Source: Achromobacter sp. HZ34 (GTDB taxonomy: Bacteria > Pseudomonadota > Gammaproteobacteria > Burkholderiales > Burkholderiaceae_B). From it: a stretch of DNA of 64,000 nucleotides. The stretch lies in the NCBI RefSeq assembly GCF_002209485.1, contig NZ_NJIX01000002.1, forward strand, positions 186,001 to 250,000, written 5' to 3'. The notes beneath the pieces are model-generated. The model was given only the letters and a program-made list of their open reading frames with translations. It was not told the DNA's origin and did not search any database. A program made the translations under genes and the position numbers. This document shows positions 55,861 through 64,000 of the stretch, piece after piece (position 1 is the stretch's first letter; each line of letters starts with the position of its first letter).

Positions 55861-56095
55861 GCCCGTCCCCCCTTGTTATTCGCAGATCTGCGCAATGACG
55901 CAGCGCGGCGAACTGATCGACGCCGTGCTTGCGCAAGCGATCGTGTGGCCTCTCGATGTCCCGGACCGTAAAGTGTTCCTTTGTCTCACGCCGAAAAATA
56001 CTCGCTTTGCAAAGGGGATTCAATCACCAATACTCTGCGAAAAAAATCGTCGACACCATCCACGCGCTGTCGATGCACAACGATTGGAGACAAAC

Positions 56096-57163
56096 ATGCG
56101 TCGACCGCACGGCCGTTCTTCATCCCTGCTTTCCGCCTTCTTCCGCCGCCTGGGCATTTCCTGTCTTCCACTGCCCAAGCCCTGGTATGACGTGCCCGAT
56201 CTCGTGACCATCGCCATGCTCATGATGGCAAGTGGCGCTGCCTGTGCGGCAGACCCGTACCCGAACCACCCCATCACGCTGGTCGCGCCGTTCACGGCGG
56301 GCGGCGACTCCGACATCGCCGCCAGGAACCTGGCCGCGCACGTCCGTGACGCCCTGGGCGGCACGATGGTCGTGTTGAATAAAGGCGGCGCCAATGGCGC
56401 CATCGGCTCGCAGTACGTTCACGATGCGGCGCCTGACGGGTACACCCTGCTGCTGGCACGCGTGGGATCGCAGGCCGTGCTCCCCGCCCTGCAAAAGGGT
56501 CTCACCTATAAATGGGATGACTTCACTTTCATTGGCCTGCTGGAACTCAATCCCATGGCCTGTGTGGTGAATTCAAAATCCAGGTACCACACACTCGATG
56601 ATCTGGTAAGCGATCTCAAGGGCCGCCCCGGCAAGCTGAACTACAGCACGTCGGGCCCCGCGACGGTCTTGAACCTTGCCTCCCAGACCCTGCTTTCCGC
56701 CGCGGGCCTGCCTAAGGCCGGCGCTACCGAGATTCCTTACAAGGGCGGCGCCGACGCGACCACGGCGCTACTGGCCGGTGAAGTCGATTTTTCATGCAAC
56801 AACGTGATTTCCCTGGTCGGACCGATCAAGGGAGGCACCTTGCGAGCGCTGGTCACCACATCCCCGCAACGCCTGCCCGATCTACCCGATGTGCCTACGG
56901 CGCGAGAACTGCACTATCCCCAGCTTGAATCAGTCAATGGGTGGAGTGCCTTATATGGACCGCCCGGACTTCCCGCCGACGTCAAGGCCAGATGGGCCAA
57001 GGCCTTGGTGGCGATGAAAACCAACCAGGATTGGCTGTCCGCGGTGCGACGTGTCGGCTCCGTGCCCAACGTGCTGAGCGCGGACGACACCCGCAAGTAC
57101 GTCGCGGACCAGGTCGCCTTTTATACGACGCTCGGCAAGAAGCTCAATCTGGAGCTGAACTGA
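56096..57163 (+). CDS. Bug-family tripartite tricarboxylate transporter receptor (long N terminus)
   Basis: The start is ATG 56096 after TTGGAGACAAAC; the frame extends far upstream through the LysR gene but only as a shadow. The 355-residue protein has Bug marks YPNHPITLVAPFTAGG, VVLNKGGANGAIGS, APDGYTLLLA and EIPYKGGADA. The N terminus is unusual: a 36-residue Arg-rich and Pro-containing region precedes the hydrophobic segment (LVTIAMLMMASGAACAADP), longer than a normal signal peptide. It could be a long signal or a wrong start; no good site occurs closer. First of two Bug genes in tandem. Confidence 0.87.
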   Translation: MRRPHGRSSSLLSAFFRRLGISCLPLPKPWYDVPDLVTIAMLMMASGAACAADPYPNHPITLVAPFTAGGDSDIAARNLAAHVRDALGGTMVVLNKGGANGAIGSQYVHDAAPDGYTLLLARVGSQAVLPALQKGLTYKWDDFTFIGLLELNPMACVVNSKSRYHTLDDLVSDLKGRPGKLNYSTSGPATVLNLASQTLLSAAGLPKAGATEIPYKGGADATTALLAGEVDFSCNNVISLVGPIKGGTLRALVTTSPQRLPDLPDVPTARELHYPQLESVNGWSALYGPPGLPADVKARWAKALVAMKTNQDWLSAVRRVGSVPNVLSADDTRKYVADQVAFYTTLGKKLNLELN

Positions 57164-57239
57164 GCCCACGCTGTTCGCGGCACGGCGGCGTTGCTTGTCC
57201 GCAAGCGTGCCGCCCGACGCCTGTCATCCAGGAGACACA

Positions 57240-58295
57240 ATGCGCTCACCCTCCCCTTGCTGTTCGCCCTTTCCTTCCCGCGTTGCGGCAACGCGTGACA
57301 CCCGTCAGTGCCGTGGCCGGCGCAAGGCACTGCATGCCCTGGCCTGTGGGGCCGTGGCGACGGTGTTCGCCACTCTCGGTGCCCACGCCCAGGCTGCCGG
57401 CTGGCCCGACAAGCCTGTAAAACTGATCGTGCCTTTCGTTGCGGGCGGGGCGACCGACAACATCGGGCGCGCATTGGCGATGCGCCTGGGAACGATGTGG
57501 AAGCAAAGCGTGGTGGTGGAGAACAAGCCCGGCGCGGCGGGCATCGTGGGCGCCGAGTATGTCGCCCATGCGGAAGCCGACGGCTATACCCTGCTATTTG
57601 CGACTGGATCGATGTTTACGGTCAATCCTTCTCTCTACGCCACCATCCCTTACAAGCTCAAGGATTTCGCGCTGGTCAGCAATGTGGCGACGGGGCCCAT
57701 GGTCGTCGCGGTTCGCACGAACTTGCCAGTACACAACGTCAAGGAGCTGATCGACTATGCCAAACAGCATCCCGGCAAGGTGAATTTCGGCTCGGCCGGC
57801 GTCGGCAGCCAGGTACACATGGCCGCGGAGAAGCTGGCCGATGCGACGGATATCAAGGTCGTCCATGTGCCGTACAAGGGCGAGGCGGCCGCCTACGCCG
57901 ACTTGATGGCGGGCCATATCGATTTCGTGGTGGGCAATATCGCGGGGCTGGCGCCGCTGGTATCGAGCGGGAAAATCCGTGCGCTCGCGGTAACGGATAA
58001 GACCCGCGCCAAGATGCTGCCGGACGTCCCGACTGTCGTCGAGGCGGGCTATCCCCAGCTGCAAACCTACGGCTGGTTCTCGGTGGTGGCACCCGCCCGC
58101 ACGCCACAGGCCGTGCTGGACAAAATTCAGCACGACATCGCGACCGCCTTGGCCAACCCGGAAACGAAACAGACCCTGGAAGCACAGGGTTGCGTCGCCA
58201 CTCCTGATACGCCGCAACGGTTGGCGCAGACCATCGACACTGAATCGAAGCTCTGGCATGAGCTGATAATGAAACGGCAGTTGGCGGCCAATTAG
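57240..58295 (+). CDS. Bug-family tripartite tricarboxylate transporter receptor (second of a tandem pair)
   Basis: The start is ATG 57240 after AGGAGACACA; 351 residues. The signal region is again long (residues 1 to about 52, with Arg-rich stretch before HALACGAVATVFATLGAHAQA). Bug marks: WPDKPVKLIVPFVAGGATD, VVENKPGAAGIVGA, EADGYTLLFA, HVPYKGEAAA. It follows the other Bug gene by 76 bases in the same direction; the two are distinct in sequence, so they are not a recent duplicate. It converges with the DHA2 exporter gene, eight bases away. Confidence 0.9.
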   Translation: MRSPSPCCSPFPSRVAATRDTRQCRGRRKALHALACGAVATVFATLGAHAQAAGWPDKPVKLIVPFVAGGATDNIGRALAMRLGTMWKQSVVVENKPGAAGIVGAEYVAHAEADGYTLLFATGSMFTVNPSLYATIPYKLKDFALVSNVATGPMVVAVRTNLPVHNVKELIDYAKQHPGKVNFGSAGVGSQVHMAAEKLADATDIKVVHVPYKGEAAAYADLMAGHIDFVVGNIAGLAPLVSSGKIRALAVTDKTRAKMLPDVPTVVEAGYPQLQTYGWFSVVAPARTPQAVLDKIQHDIATALANPETKQTLEAQGCVATPDTPQRLAQTIDTESKLWHELIMKRQLAAN

Positions 58296-58303
58296 GTGGA
58301 TGC

Positions 58304-59677
58304 CTACCGGTGGATTCGGGCGATGCTGACCAGCGCCGATACCATTGCGACCGTGGATGCGATCAGGAAGGACAGCCGGGTAAACGCCGTATCGTATGCG
58401 CCGCTGCCCGGCACAATCGCCAAGGTCGCCGCTACCAGCGCGGCGCCCAGGGACTGGCCTATGGTCTTCGCGGTCGACAGCACGCCCGAGCCGATTGACG
58501 ACAGCGGCGCCGGCACATTGCTCAAGATTTCGCTGTTGTTTGGAGGCAGGAATAGTCCATAGCCGATCCCGCACACCGCAACGCGCCAGAGGATGGAAAT
58601 CAGCGCGGCCTGGGCCGGCAGGACTGCTATAGCGGCAAGCCCGATCGACATCAGGATCACCCCGGCTGACGAGAGCAACGTTCCGCTTACCCTTGCCGCG
58701 AGCTTGCCCGCCACCGGGGCGACCATCACGACGGCGAGAGGCCAGGGTGTAAAAACCAGGGCCGACTCCAGGACGCTGTAGCCGTAACGGTGCTGCAGCA
58801 CGAAGGGCAACGCCACGATTGCCAGCCCCTGGGCCGTGAACATGCACAAGGAAGAAAGCACCGCCATCGAGAATCGGCTGGAACGGAAGATGTCGAGGGG
58901 CACGAGCGGTGTCCTCGCCCGCCTTTGCCAATACACCCACACCAAGGCAAGCAGCGCCATCGCCAGGAAATTGGTGACGACCGCCGCGCGGCTCCAGCTT
59001 CCCAACTGGTCCACGCCGACTACCAGGCCGCCCAGGACCGCGGCTGACAGCAAGGCGCCAGGGACATCGAAGCCCTTGCCGCTGCCACGGTCAGGCGGCA
59101 AGTTCCGATAGGTATAGAAGATGGCCAGGAGACCAAGAGGCAGGTTGATGAGAAACAGCCAAGGCCATGACAAATACAGAATGATCACGCCACCGAGCGC
59201 GGGGCCCGCCGACATGCCAAACGACACGACCAGCGCATTCCAGCCTAGCACGGTACTTAACAGCCTTGGCGGGAAAATCGTCCTGTACAAGCCGAGGCCC
59301 ACCGTCACCATCGCCGCATAGCCGATACCCTGCAACGCGCGCATCGCCACCAGGGTACCGATCGATGTGGCTACCGCACAGCCCAGCGAAGATAGCGTGA
59401 AGACAATCACCCCCGCTCCGAACACGCGCCGCCGGCCAAGCTGGCCAGCCAGCGCAGCGAAGACCAGCATGCAGACCGCGCTGGCCACCTGATAGCTGTT
59501 GGCCACCCAGACGACAGACGCCTCCTCCACTTTCAACGCCGTGGCCATGGTTGGAAGCGCGATGTTCACGATTGAACTGTCGAGCGATCCCATCAATATC
59601 CCCAGCATGATGGCTGCCGCCGCCGCAACGCGCTGACGAGAAGAAAATTCCGGGCTTACATTGCTGGCATCTGGCAC
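58304..59677 (-). CDS. MFS transporter, DHA2 (14-helix) type
   Basis: This is a 457-residue membrane protein with about fourteen helices. MGSLDSSIVNIALPTMA in helix 1, LAGQLGRRRVFGAG (motif A) and SFGMSAGPALGGVI (motif C, typical of drug antiporters) are present. It probably exports toxic or waste compounds by proton antiport. Translation starts at GTG 59677. It is divergent from the LysR gene at 59811, the likely regulator. Confidence 0.87.
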   Translation of the reverse strand: MPDASNVSPEFSSRQRVAAAAAIMLGILMGSLDSSIVNIALPTMATALKVEEASVVWVANSYQVASAVCMLVFAALAGQLGRRRVFGAGVIVFTLSSLGCAVATSIGTLVAMRALQGIGYAAMVTVGLGLYRTIFPPRLLSTVLGWNALVVSFGMSAGPALGGVIILYLSWPWLFLINLPLGLLAIFYTYRNLPPDRGSGKGFDVPGALLSAAVLGGLVVGVDQLGSWSRAAVVTNFLAMALLALVWVYWQRRARTPLVPLDIFRSSRFSMAVLSSLCMFTAQGLAIVALPFVLQHRYGYSVLESALVFTPWPLAVVMVAPVAGKLAARVSGTLLSSAGVILMSIGLAAIAVLPAQAALISILWRVAVCGIGYGLFLPPNNSEILSNVPAPLSSIGSGVLSTAKTIGQSLGAALVAATLAIVPGSGAYDTAFTRLSFLIASTVAMVSALVSIARIHR

Positions 59678-59810
59678 CGTACACGCACCTGTCTGAGTTC
59701 AAGCGGATCGGGCCGCAATCATCGGAAAATACCCAAGGACACACAATGCGGATTTCTTTCAGTCAGCCTTCCGCTGCTTGAAAGCCACGATCTCTGGTAT
59801 CTTCCGCGGC

Positions 59811-60698
59811 ATGCGTTTCGACCTGATGGACCTCCGCCTGTTCCTCGCTGTCACGGAAGCAGGAAGCATCACGCACGGCGCGGCTGCGGCAGGCCTTTCC
59901 CTCCCTGCCGCCAGCCAGCGGCTGCGCGACATGGAGACCGCCACCGGCGTGACGCTGCTCGATCGCAGCCGGCGCGGGGTGAGTCCCACGAGCGCCGGCG
60001 AAGCGCTCGCCCACCATGCCATCCTGGTGCAGCGGCAGATGGCGCAAATGCGCAGCGAGCTTGACGAGTATGCCCAGGGGCGCAGGACGGTGGTACCGCT
60101 GATGGCGCCTACCGCGGCGATCACTGAACATCTGCCGGCGCGCCTCGCGCCCTGGATGACGGCGCACCCCGAGATTGACGTCGAACTTAAAGAGCGACAA
60201 AGCTCGGAGGTCGTGCGGGCCATCCTGGCCGGGCTGACGGAAGTGGGCATCGTCTCCGACACGGTGAACACGGAAGGCCTGCATCTACGCCCATTTGCCG
60301 TCGACCGATTGGTCGTGGTGGCATCACCGGGCCACCCTTTGGCAACCCTGGAACACGTGTTCTTCGCGGATATTCTTCACGAAAATTTCGTGGGACTGGC
60401 ACAGGGCGCACTGCAGGACAACCTGGACGGCCGCGCGCTCATCGCAGGAGGCCGGCTCAAGACCCGCATACGCACCCGGACGTTCGAGAGTATTTGCCAT
60501 ATGGCCGCAAAGGGTGTCGGCCTGGGCATCGTGCCGGAGACCACCGCCCTCGATTTCCAGCAGCGTACCGATCTTGCGACGCTGCGACTGGCCGACGACT
60601 GGGCCACCCGCCGGTTGTCGGTATGTACGCGCGCCAGCAACGATATGAGCGCATCGGCTCGCTCACTTGCAGACCATCTGGCATCCACTGATTCCTGA
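59811..60698 (+). CDS. LysR-family transcriptional regulator
   Basis: This regulator has 295 residues from ATG 59811 (MRFDLMDLRLFLAVTEAGS); a TTG 11 codons upstream is less likely. The DNA-binding helix region LSLPAASQRLRDME replaces the common S-Q-x-x-L-S-x-Q wording but keeps the LysR build (AASQRLRDMETATGV). It is divergent from the DHA2 exporter gene and followed after 12 bases by a decayed hydrolase gene. Confidence 0.86.
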   Translation: MRFDLMDLRLFLAVTEAGSITHGAAAAGLSLPAASQRLRDMETATGVTLLDRSRRGVSPTSAGEALAHHAILVQRQMAQMRSELDEYAQGRRTVVPLMAPTAAITEHLPARLAPWMTAHPEIDVELKERQSSEVVRAILAGLTEVGIVSDTVNTEGLHLRPFAVDRLVVVASPGHPLATLEHVFFADILHENFVGLAQGALQDNLDGRALIAGGRLKTRIRTRTFESICHMAAKGVGLGIVPETTALDFQQRTDLATLRLADDWATRRLSVCTRASNDMSASARSLADHLASTDS

Positions 60699-60710
60699 GC
60701 AGAGGCAAAC

Positions 60711-61425
60711 ATGTCGCCTATCATTCAGGCAACTATCGAAGCGCCCGGTCCCGCCGGTCCCTTACAGGGTACGCTGCTCTCCCCGGCCGCGAGTGGCGTT
60801 CCCGTGGTCCTCATCCTGCCCGGATCGGGTCCGACGGACAGAAACGGCAATAACCCCGCGGGCCTGAAATCCTCCACCTACGAATTGCTTTCCAACGGGC
60901 TGCTGCGCGCTGGTATCGCATCGGTGCGTATCGACAATTGAGGGAACAGCTTCGATCGAATCCCGCGAATGCCCCTGTCCTGGACAACGCGATGTCGGTG
61001 CTGCAATCGCTCGACGCCGGCGTGCCCGTTGAGTCCGGCAAGATCGATCCTGCATTGCTGCCGTTGTTCGCTCCGCCGGTCCAGCGTTTTCTGATGAGCG
61101 AGCTGACGGTTACCCGCGGCGCCTGCTGGCACACTATATGAAGCCGGTATTGATCGTGCAGGGTACGAAGGACATCCAGGTTTCTCCGCAAGATGCACAA
61201 CTGCTGCGGCAAGCAAACCCACGCGCTGAGCTGGCGATGATTGCCGAAGCGAACCATGTGCTCAAGACCGTTCACACCGAGGAGAGGGACGAGAACCTTG
61301 CAGCCTATTCGCATCCTGGCCTGCCTCTGGCTGAAGGTGTACTAAGGACAATTTCCACGTTCATTCTTCGAAACGCGGGCACCACGGCTGTCACGCCCAA
61401 GACGCCGCCGGCAGGAGCAAAATAA
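60711..61425 (+). pseudogene. Alpha/beta hydrolase gene, broken by deletion and frameshift
   Basis: The first part (60711-60941) reads SPIIQATIEAPGPAGPLQGT and VVLILPGSGPTDRNGNN, the start of a serine hydrolase, and stops right after ASVRIDN. The next frame (from about 60938) continues LREQLRSNPANAPVLDNAM, a later part of the same fold, so about 90-100 residues including the nucleophile elbow are missing. A second frame change near 61115 leads into MKPVLIVQGTKDIQVSPQDA and HVLKTVH (Asp/His region), ending 61425. Each piece aligns with one full-length hydrolase of about 330 residues. The gene cannot make an active enzyme. Confidence 0.8.
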
Positions 61426-61565
61426 AGCGGACACAGGCGATTAATTGCATTTACAATCGCCGCCGTTGCACACGAAATCAGGCATTGGCACCTGTATTCC
61501 AGAGCGGTGCCGCATGCGCCAAATCTCCAAGTCGACCGGTTCCAAGCTTTCAGGAGCTTCACCTC

Positions 61566-62471
61566 ATGAACAACTCGATCGGATTCATTGGCCTGGGCGT
61601 GATGGGAACGCCAATGGCCCTCAACCTGGCCCGCAGCGGCGTGCCGCTCGCCGTCTGGAGCCGCTCCAACACCCACTACGATACGCTGCGCGAGGCTGGT
61701 GCCACGGTGGCCGAGAGTCCCGACACCTTGTTCTCCAGTTGCAAGACCGTCTTCCTGATGCTGGCGCACGAGGCGGCGATCGACGAGGTTCTCGGCCGGG
61801 GCACGCCCCTGTTCGACCGTCGGGTCGAGGACCGGTTGATCGTCAATATGAGCACCACCTCTCCCGAATATTCCCGGGCGCTGGCCGACGCCATCGAAGC
61901 CAGTCAGGGCCAGTATGTCGAAGCGCCCGTTTCAGGGTCGCGCAAGCCAGCTGAAGCGGGCCAGCTCGTCGCCATGGTGGCAGGCGCACCGGATCAGGTC
62001 GAAGCGGTCCGCGAGCTGATCAAGCCCATGTGCCGTGACAGCCTCGTCTGCGGGGATGTCCCAGGCGCGCTGACGATGAAGCTCGCCGTGAACCTGTTCC
62101 TCATCACCATGGTCACCGGCTTGGCCGAGGCCACGCATTTCGCCCAGTGCCATGGCATCGACTTGTCACAGTTCGCGCGAGCCTTGAATTCCGGCCCGAT
62201 GGCCAGCGACGTTTCGCGCGTCAAGATCGACAAACTGGTGAAGCAGGATTTCTCCGTGCAGGCGGCCATCACGGACGTCTTGAAGAACAGCCGTTTGGTG
62301 GCGGAAGCCGCTCGCGGGATAGGCATCGCGTCGCCACTGCTGGACGTGAGCCACGCTCTCTATGGCGAAACCGAAGCGCTGGGACATGGACCGCTGGACA
62401 TGGTGGCGGTGATCCATGCCATCGCACAGCGGACCGACCAAGCCGCCGGAAAAATGCCGCCTGCGCCATGA
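61566..62471 (+). CDS. Beta-hydroxyacid dehydrogenase (3-hydroxyisobutyrate dehydrogenase-like)
   Basis: The start is ATG 61566, ten bases after AGGAG; 301 residues. NAD(P) motif IGFIGLGVMGTPMALNL, substrate loop EAPVSGSRKPAEAGQL and the catalytic lysine in LTMKLAVNLF show the 3-hydroxyisobutyrate/tartronate-semialdehyde/glyoxylate reductase family. It oxidises or forms a 3-hydroxy acid. It lies 81 bases before the RidA-like gene. The specific substrate is not evident. Confidence 0.88.
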   Translation: MNNSIGFIGLGVMGTPMALNLARSGVPLAVWSRSNTHYDTLREAGATVAESPDTLFSSCKTVFLMLAHEAAIDEVLGRGTPLFDRRVEDRLIVNMSTTSPEYSRALADAIEASQGQYVEAPVSGSRKPAEAGQLVAMVAGAPDQVEAVRELIKPMCRDSLVCGDVPGALTMKLAVNLFLITMVTGLAEATHFAQCHGIDLSQFARALNSGPMASDVSRVKIDKLVKQDFSVQAAITDVLKNSRLVAEAARGIGIASPLLDVSHALYGETEALGHGPLDMVAVIHAIAQRTDQAAGKMPPAP

Positions 62472-62551
62472 CGTAGCGTGGCATTATTCATCTGCTGCTT
62501 CTGGCGCGCCAGGCGCGTTGCGATATTACGCTTCTACCGGAGCCACCTCCC

Positions 62552-63034
62552 ATGTCCGCAGACCGCCGTTTCGAAGACCAGGCCCATGCCCTGGGCTTTT
62601 CCCTCACCGCCCCGATCAAGATCGGCGGCGATTACACGCCTGCGTTACGCGACGGCGACCTCGTCTACGTCAGCGGCCAGATCCCCCGCATAGGCGATGC
62701 CATCGCGGTCGTCGGCGCCGCCGGGGCGGACGTCGCGCTGGATCGTGCCTGCTTCGGGGCGTGCATCAGTACCATTCGTGCGCTGGCGCTGGTCAGGCAG
62801 ATCTGTGGCTCGCTGGATTCGGTGATCAGCGTCCCTCGTCTCGGTGTCTTCATCCGCTCGGCGCCCGATTTCACCCAGCAAAGTGAAGTGGCAGACGCGG
62901 CCTCGCAGTTGCTGCGCACCGTCCTGGGCCCGCACGGCGCCCACACGCGCACGTCCGTAGGCGTCGCGCAATTGCCCAAGGGGGCAACCGTGGAACTGGA
63001 GTTCATCTTCAGGGTTACGCCTGCCACGGATTGA
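62552..63034 (+). CDS. RidA/YjgF family protein
   Basis: This 160-residue protein has the RidA fold: LGFSLTAPIKIGGDYTPALRDGDLVYVSGQIPR at the start, ISVPRLGVFIRSAPDFTQQ, and the final HTRTSVGVAQLPKGATVELEFIF. The arginine typical of imine deaminases (R-x-x-x-G near RTSVGVAQLP) is present at the expected place. The family hydrolyses enamine/imine intermediates or acts in small catabolic pathways; this longer subgroup is poorly characterised. It is followed by a clear terminator. Confidence 0.85.
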   Translation: MSADRRFEDQAHALGFSLTAPIKIGGDYTPALRDGDLVYVSGQIPRIGDAIAVVGAAGADVALDRACFGACISTIRALALVRQICGSLDSVISVPRLGVFIRSAPDFTQQSEVADAASQLLRTVLGPHGAHTRTSVGVAQLPKGATVELEFIFRVTPATD

Positions 63035-63062
63035 TGCCAACGCTGGCATTGGCATAGGCTCA

Positions 63063-63094
63063 GGCGCCGCGGGATAACGCCCGCAGCGCCTTTT
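63063..63094 (+). terminator. Rho-independent terminator after the RidA-like gene
   Basis: GGCGC-C-GCGGG and CCCGC-A-GCGCC form a stem of ten pairs with one mismatch around a six-base loop, followed by TTTT and, 11 bases on, a run of six T. It lies 28 bases past the RidA-like stop. Confidence 0.75.
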
Positions 63095-63146
63095 GCCCCG
63101 CCCTTTTTTGCTTGGGCTTGGTCAGCCGGCCCCATTCAGCCCCCTC

Positions 63147-64000
63147 TCAGCCGACCGCCTCCGCGTCGGCCGAGAACCTCGACGCCGCGCTCAAGACGGC
63201 CATTACCGATGCGGTAGCGATGTTGGCATGCCGGCCCACACCGAACCGCGACCCCGGCACACCTGGCCATGCGGCCTCCACGATCGCCAGCGCCGTGGCG
63301 TCCGCCCCCGCGCCCAGGCTGCGCTCCTCGTAGCTGTCGATACGCAGGGGCAAACCCAGCGCCGCCACTGCTGCGGCGATCGGACCGTTGCCCGCGCCTT
63401 CGAATGTCTGGACATGACCATCCTCCCGAACCAGTTCCAGGGTGATACCTTGCCCCAGCGGGTGCTCGCTCAATCGGTGGCCGCGATAGATGTAGCCGGG
63501 CTGCACGCGGGGAGGCGCCAGGTACGTCCGCTCGAACACATTCCACAGTTGCTCGCTGCTGAGTTCGGTCTCACTGGCATCGGCCAGCGCCTGGACGATG
63601 GCGCTGAATTCCACTTGCATACGACGCGGCATCACGACGCCGTGATCCCGTTGCAGCAAGAACGCGATGCCGCCCTTGCCCGACTGGCTATTCACGCGCA
63701 CGATGCTGTCGTAGGTACGTCCCAGGTCCTTGGGATCGACGGGCAGGTACGGCACGCGCCAGCGCGCGTCGGGCTGTTGCGCGGCAAACCCCTTGGCGAT
63801 GGCATCCTGGTGCGAACCGGAGAACGCGGTGAACACAAGGTCACCGACGTAGGGATGACGCGGATGAATGGGCAGTGCCGTGCAGGCCTCGGCCACACGC
63901 GCCACGGCGGCAATGTCCGAGAAGTCCAGTCCTGGCGCGATGCCCTGCGTATAGAGATTCAATGCCAGCGTCACCACGTCGAGGTTGCCGCTACGTTCAC
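63147..64000 (-). CDS. leuA: 2-isopropylmalate synthase, C-terminal part (partial, runs off right edge)
   Basis: The frame is open to the right edge and ends at a stop at 63147, showing about 284 C-terminal residues. The edge reads ERSGNLDVVTLALNLYTQG, then HPYVGDLVFTAFSGSHQDAIAKG and PKDLGRTYDSIVRVNSQSGKGG, diagnostic of the long LeuA branch found in many proteobacteria and actinobacteria. The C-terminal regulatory LeuA dimer domain (about 63150-63480) is present. It condenses acetyl-CoA and 2-oxoisovalerate in leucine synthesis. The catalytic barrel N terminus lies outside the window. Confidence 0.92.
   Translation of the reverse strand, partial: ERSGNLDVVTLALNLYTQGIAPGLDFSDIAAVARVAEACTALPIHPRHPYVGDLVFTAFSGSHQDAIAKGFAAQQPDARWRVPYLPVDPKDLGRTYDSIVRVNSQSGKGGIAFLLQRDHGVVMPRRMQVEFSAIVQALADASETELSSEQLWNVFERTYLAPPRVQPGYIYRGHRLSEHPLGQGITLELVREDGHVQTFEGAGNGPIAAAVAALGLPLRIDSYEERSLGAGADATALAIVEAAWPGVPGSRFGVGRHANIATASVMAVLSAASRFSADAEAVG

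Noticed and set aside
61437-61480. Possible terminator hairpin after the decayed hydrolase (GGCGATT...AATCGCC)
   Set aside because: The stem has only seven pairs around a twelve-base loop and no T-run; too weak to call.

Overview
The window is GC-rich, densely coding DNA from a heterotrophic bacterium, most likely a betaproteobacterium of the Alcaligenaceae (Bordetella/Achromobacter type). The grounds are five Bug-type (tripartite tricarboxylate transporter) periplasmic receptors without membrane partners, eight LysR regulators, many small catabolic operons and an autotransporter. The genus is an inference. No rRNA, tRNA, CRISPR array, insertion sequence or phage gene was seen; this looks like chromosomal accessory metabolism.

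Layout. 1-2026 (-): 5' part of an autotransporter adhesin running off the left edge. 2345-5084 (-): LysR, EamA exporter and ketopantoate-reductase-like gene, probably one operon. 5200-8477: DUF4142 protein, APC amino-acid permease and an orphan AapJ-like amino-acid receptor. 8520-11884: LysR divergent from a Bug receptor and an amidase. 11952-24710: LysR divergent from a long (+) run of twelve genes: AtzG-like/AtzE-like amidase pair, complete Liv-type ABC importer, then SDR, PhyH dioxygenase, PuuE-like deacetylase, epimerase and flavin reductase, facing a D-2-hydroxyacid dehydrogenase. 24892-30174 (+): acyl-CoA-dehydrogenase-fold enzyme, Bug receptor, SucC-like and SucD-like CoA ligase, LysR. 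30284-36655: FUSC exporter, GAF-GGDEF cyclase, LysR, Bug receptor, hydroxyacid dehydrogenase. 36818-42695: a CuyA/D-cysteine-desulfhydrase-like PLP enzyme divergent from a SoeABC-type sulfite dehydrogenase. 42821-46390: PAS-GGDEF cyclase, two secreted alpha/beta hydrolases and an AraC remnant. 46417-55860 (-): an eight-gene operon (TPP enzyme, four succinate-dehydrogenase-like subunits, two-part class I hydratase, amidohydrolase-fold protein) between two LysR genes. 56096-64000: two Bug receptors in tandem, DHA2 exporter, LysR, a decayed hydrolase, a beta-hydroxyacid dehydrogenase, RidA and the C-terminal part of leuA.

How the genes work together. Most blocks repeat one plan: LysR sensor, periplasmic receptor, a few enzymes. 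Three blocks look least explained. The first is the 47.4-54.8 kb operon, a complete but non-housekeeping succinate-dehydrogenase-like complex fused to hydratase and TPP chemistry, with unusual residues in several subunits. The second is the 24.9-29.2 kb CoA-ligase/ACAD-fold operon, whose ACAD lacks the usual catalytic glutamate at both known positions. The third is the 13.0-23.8 kb amidase/ABC/dioxygenase operon. A sulfur theme (CuyA-like enzyme beside SoeABC, and an ACAD related in layout to 3-sulfinopropionyl-CoA desulfinase clusters) runs through the middle of the window.
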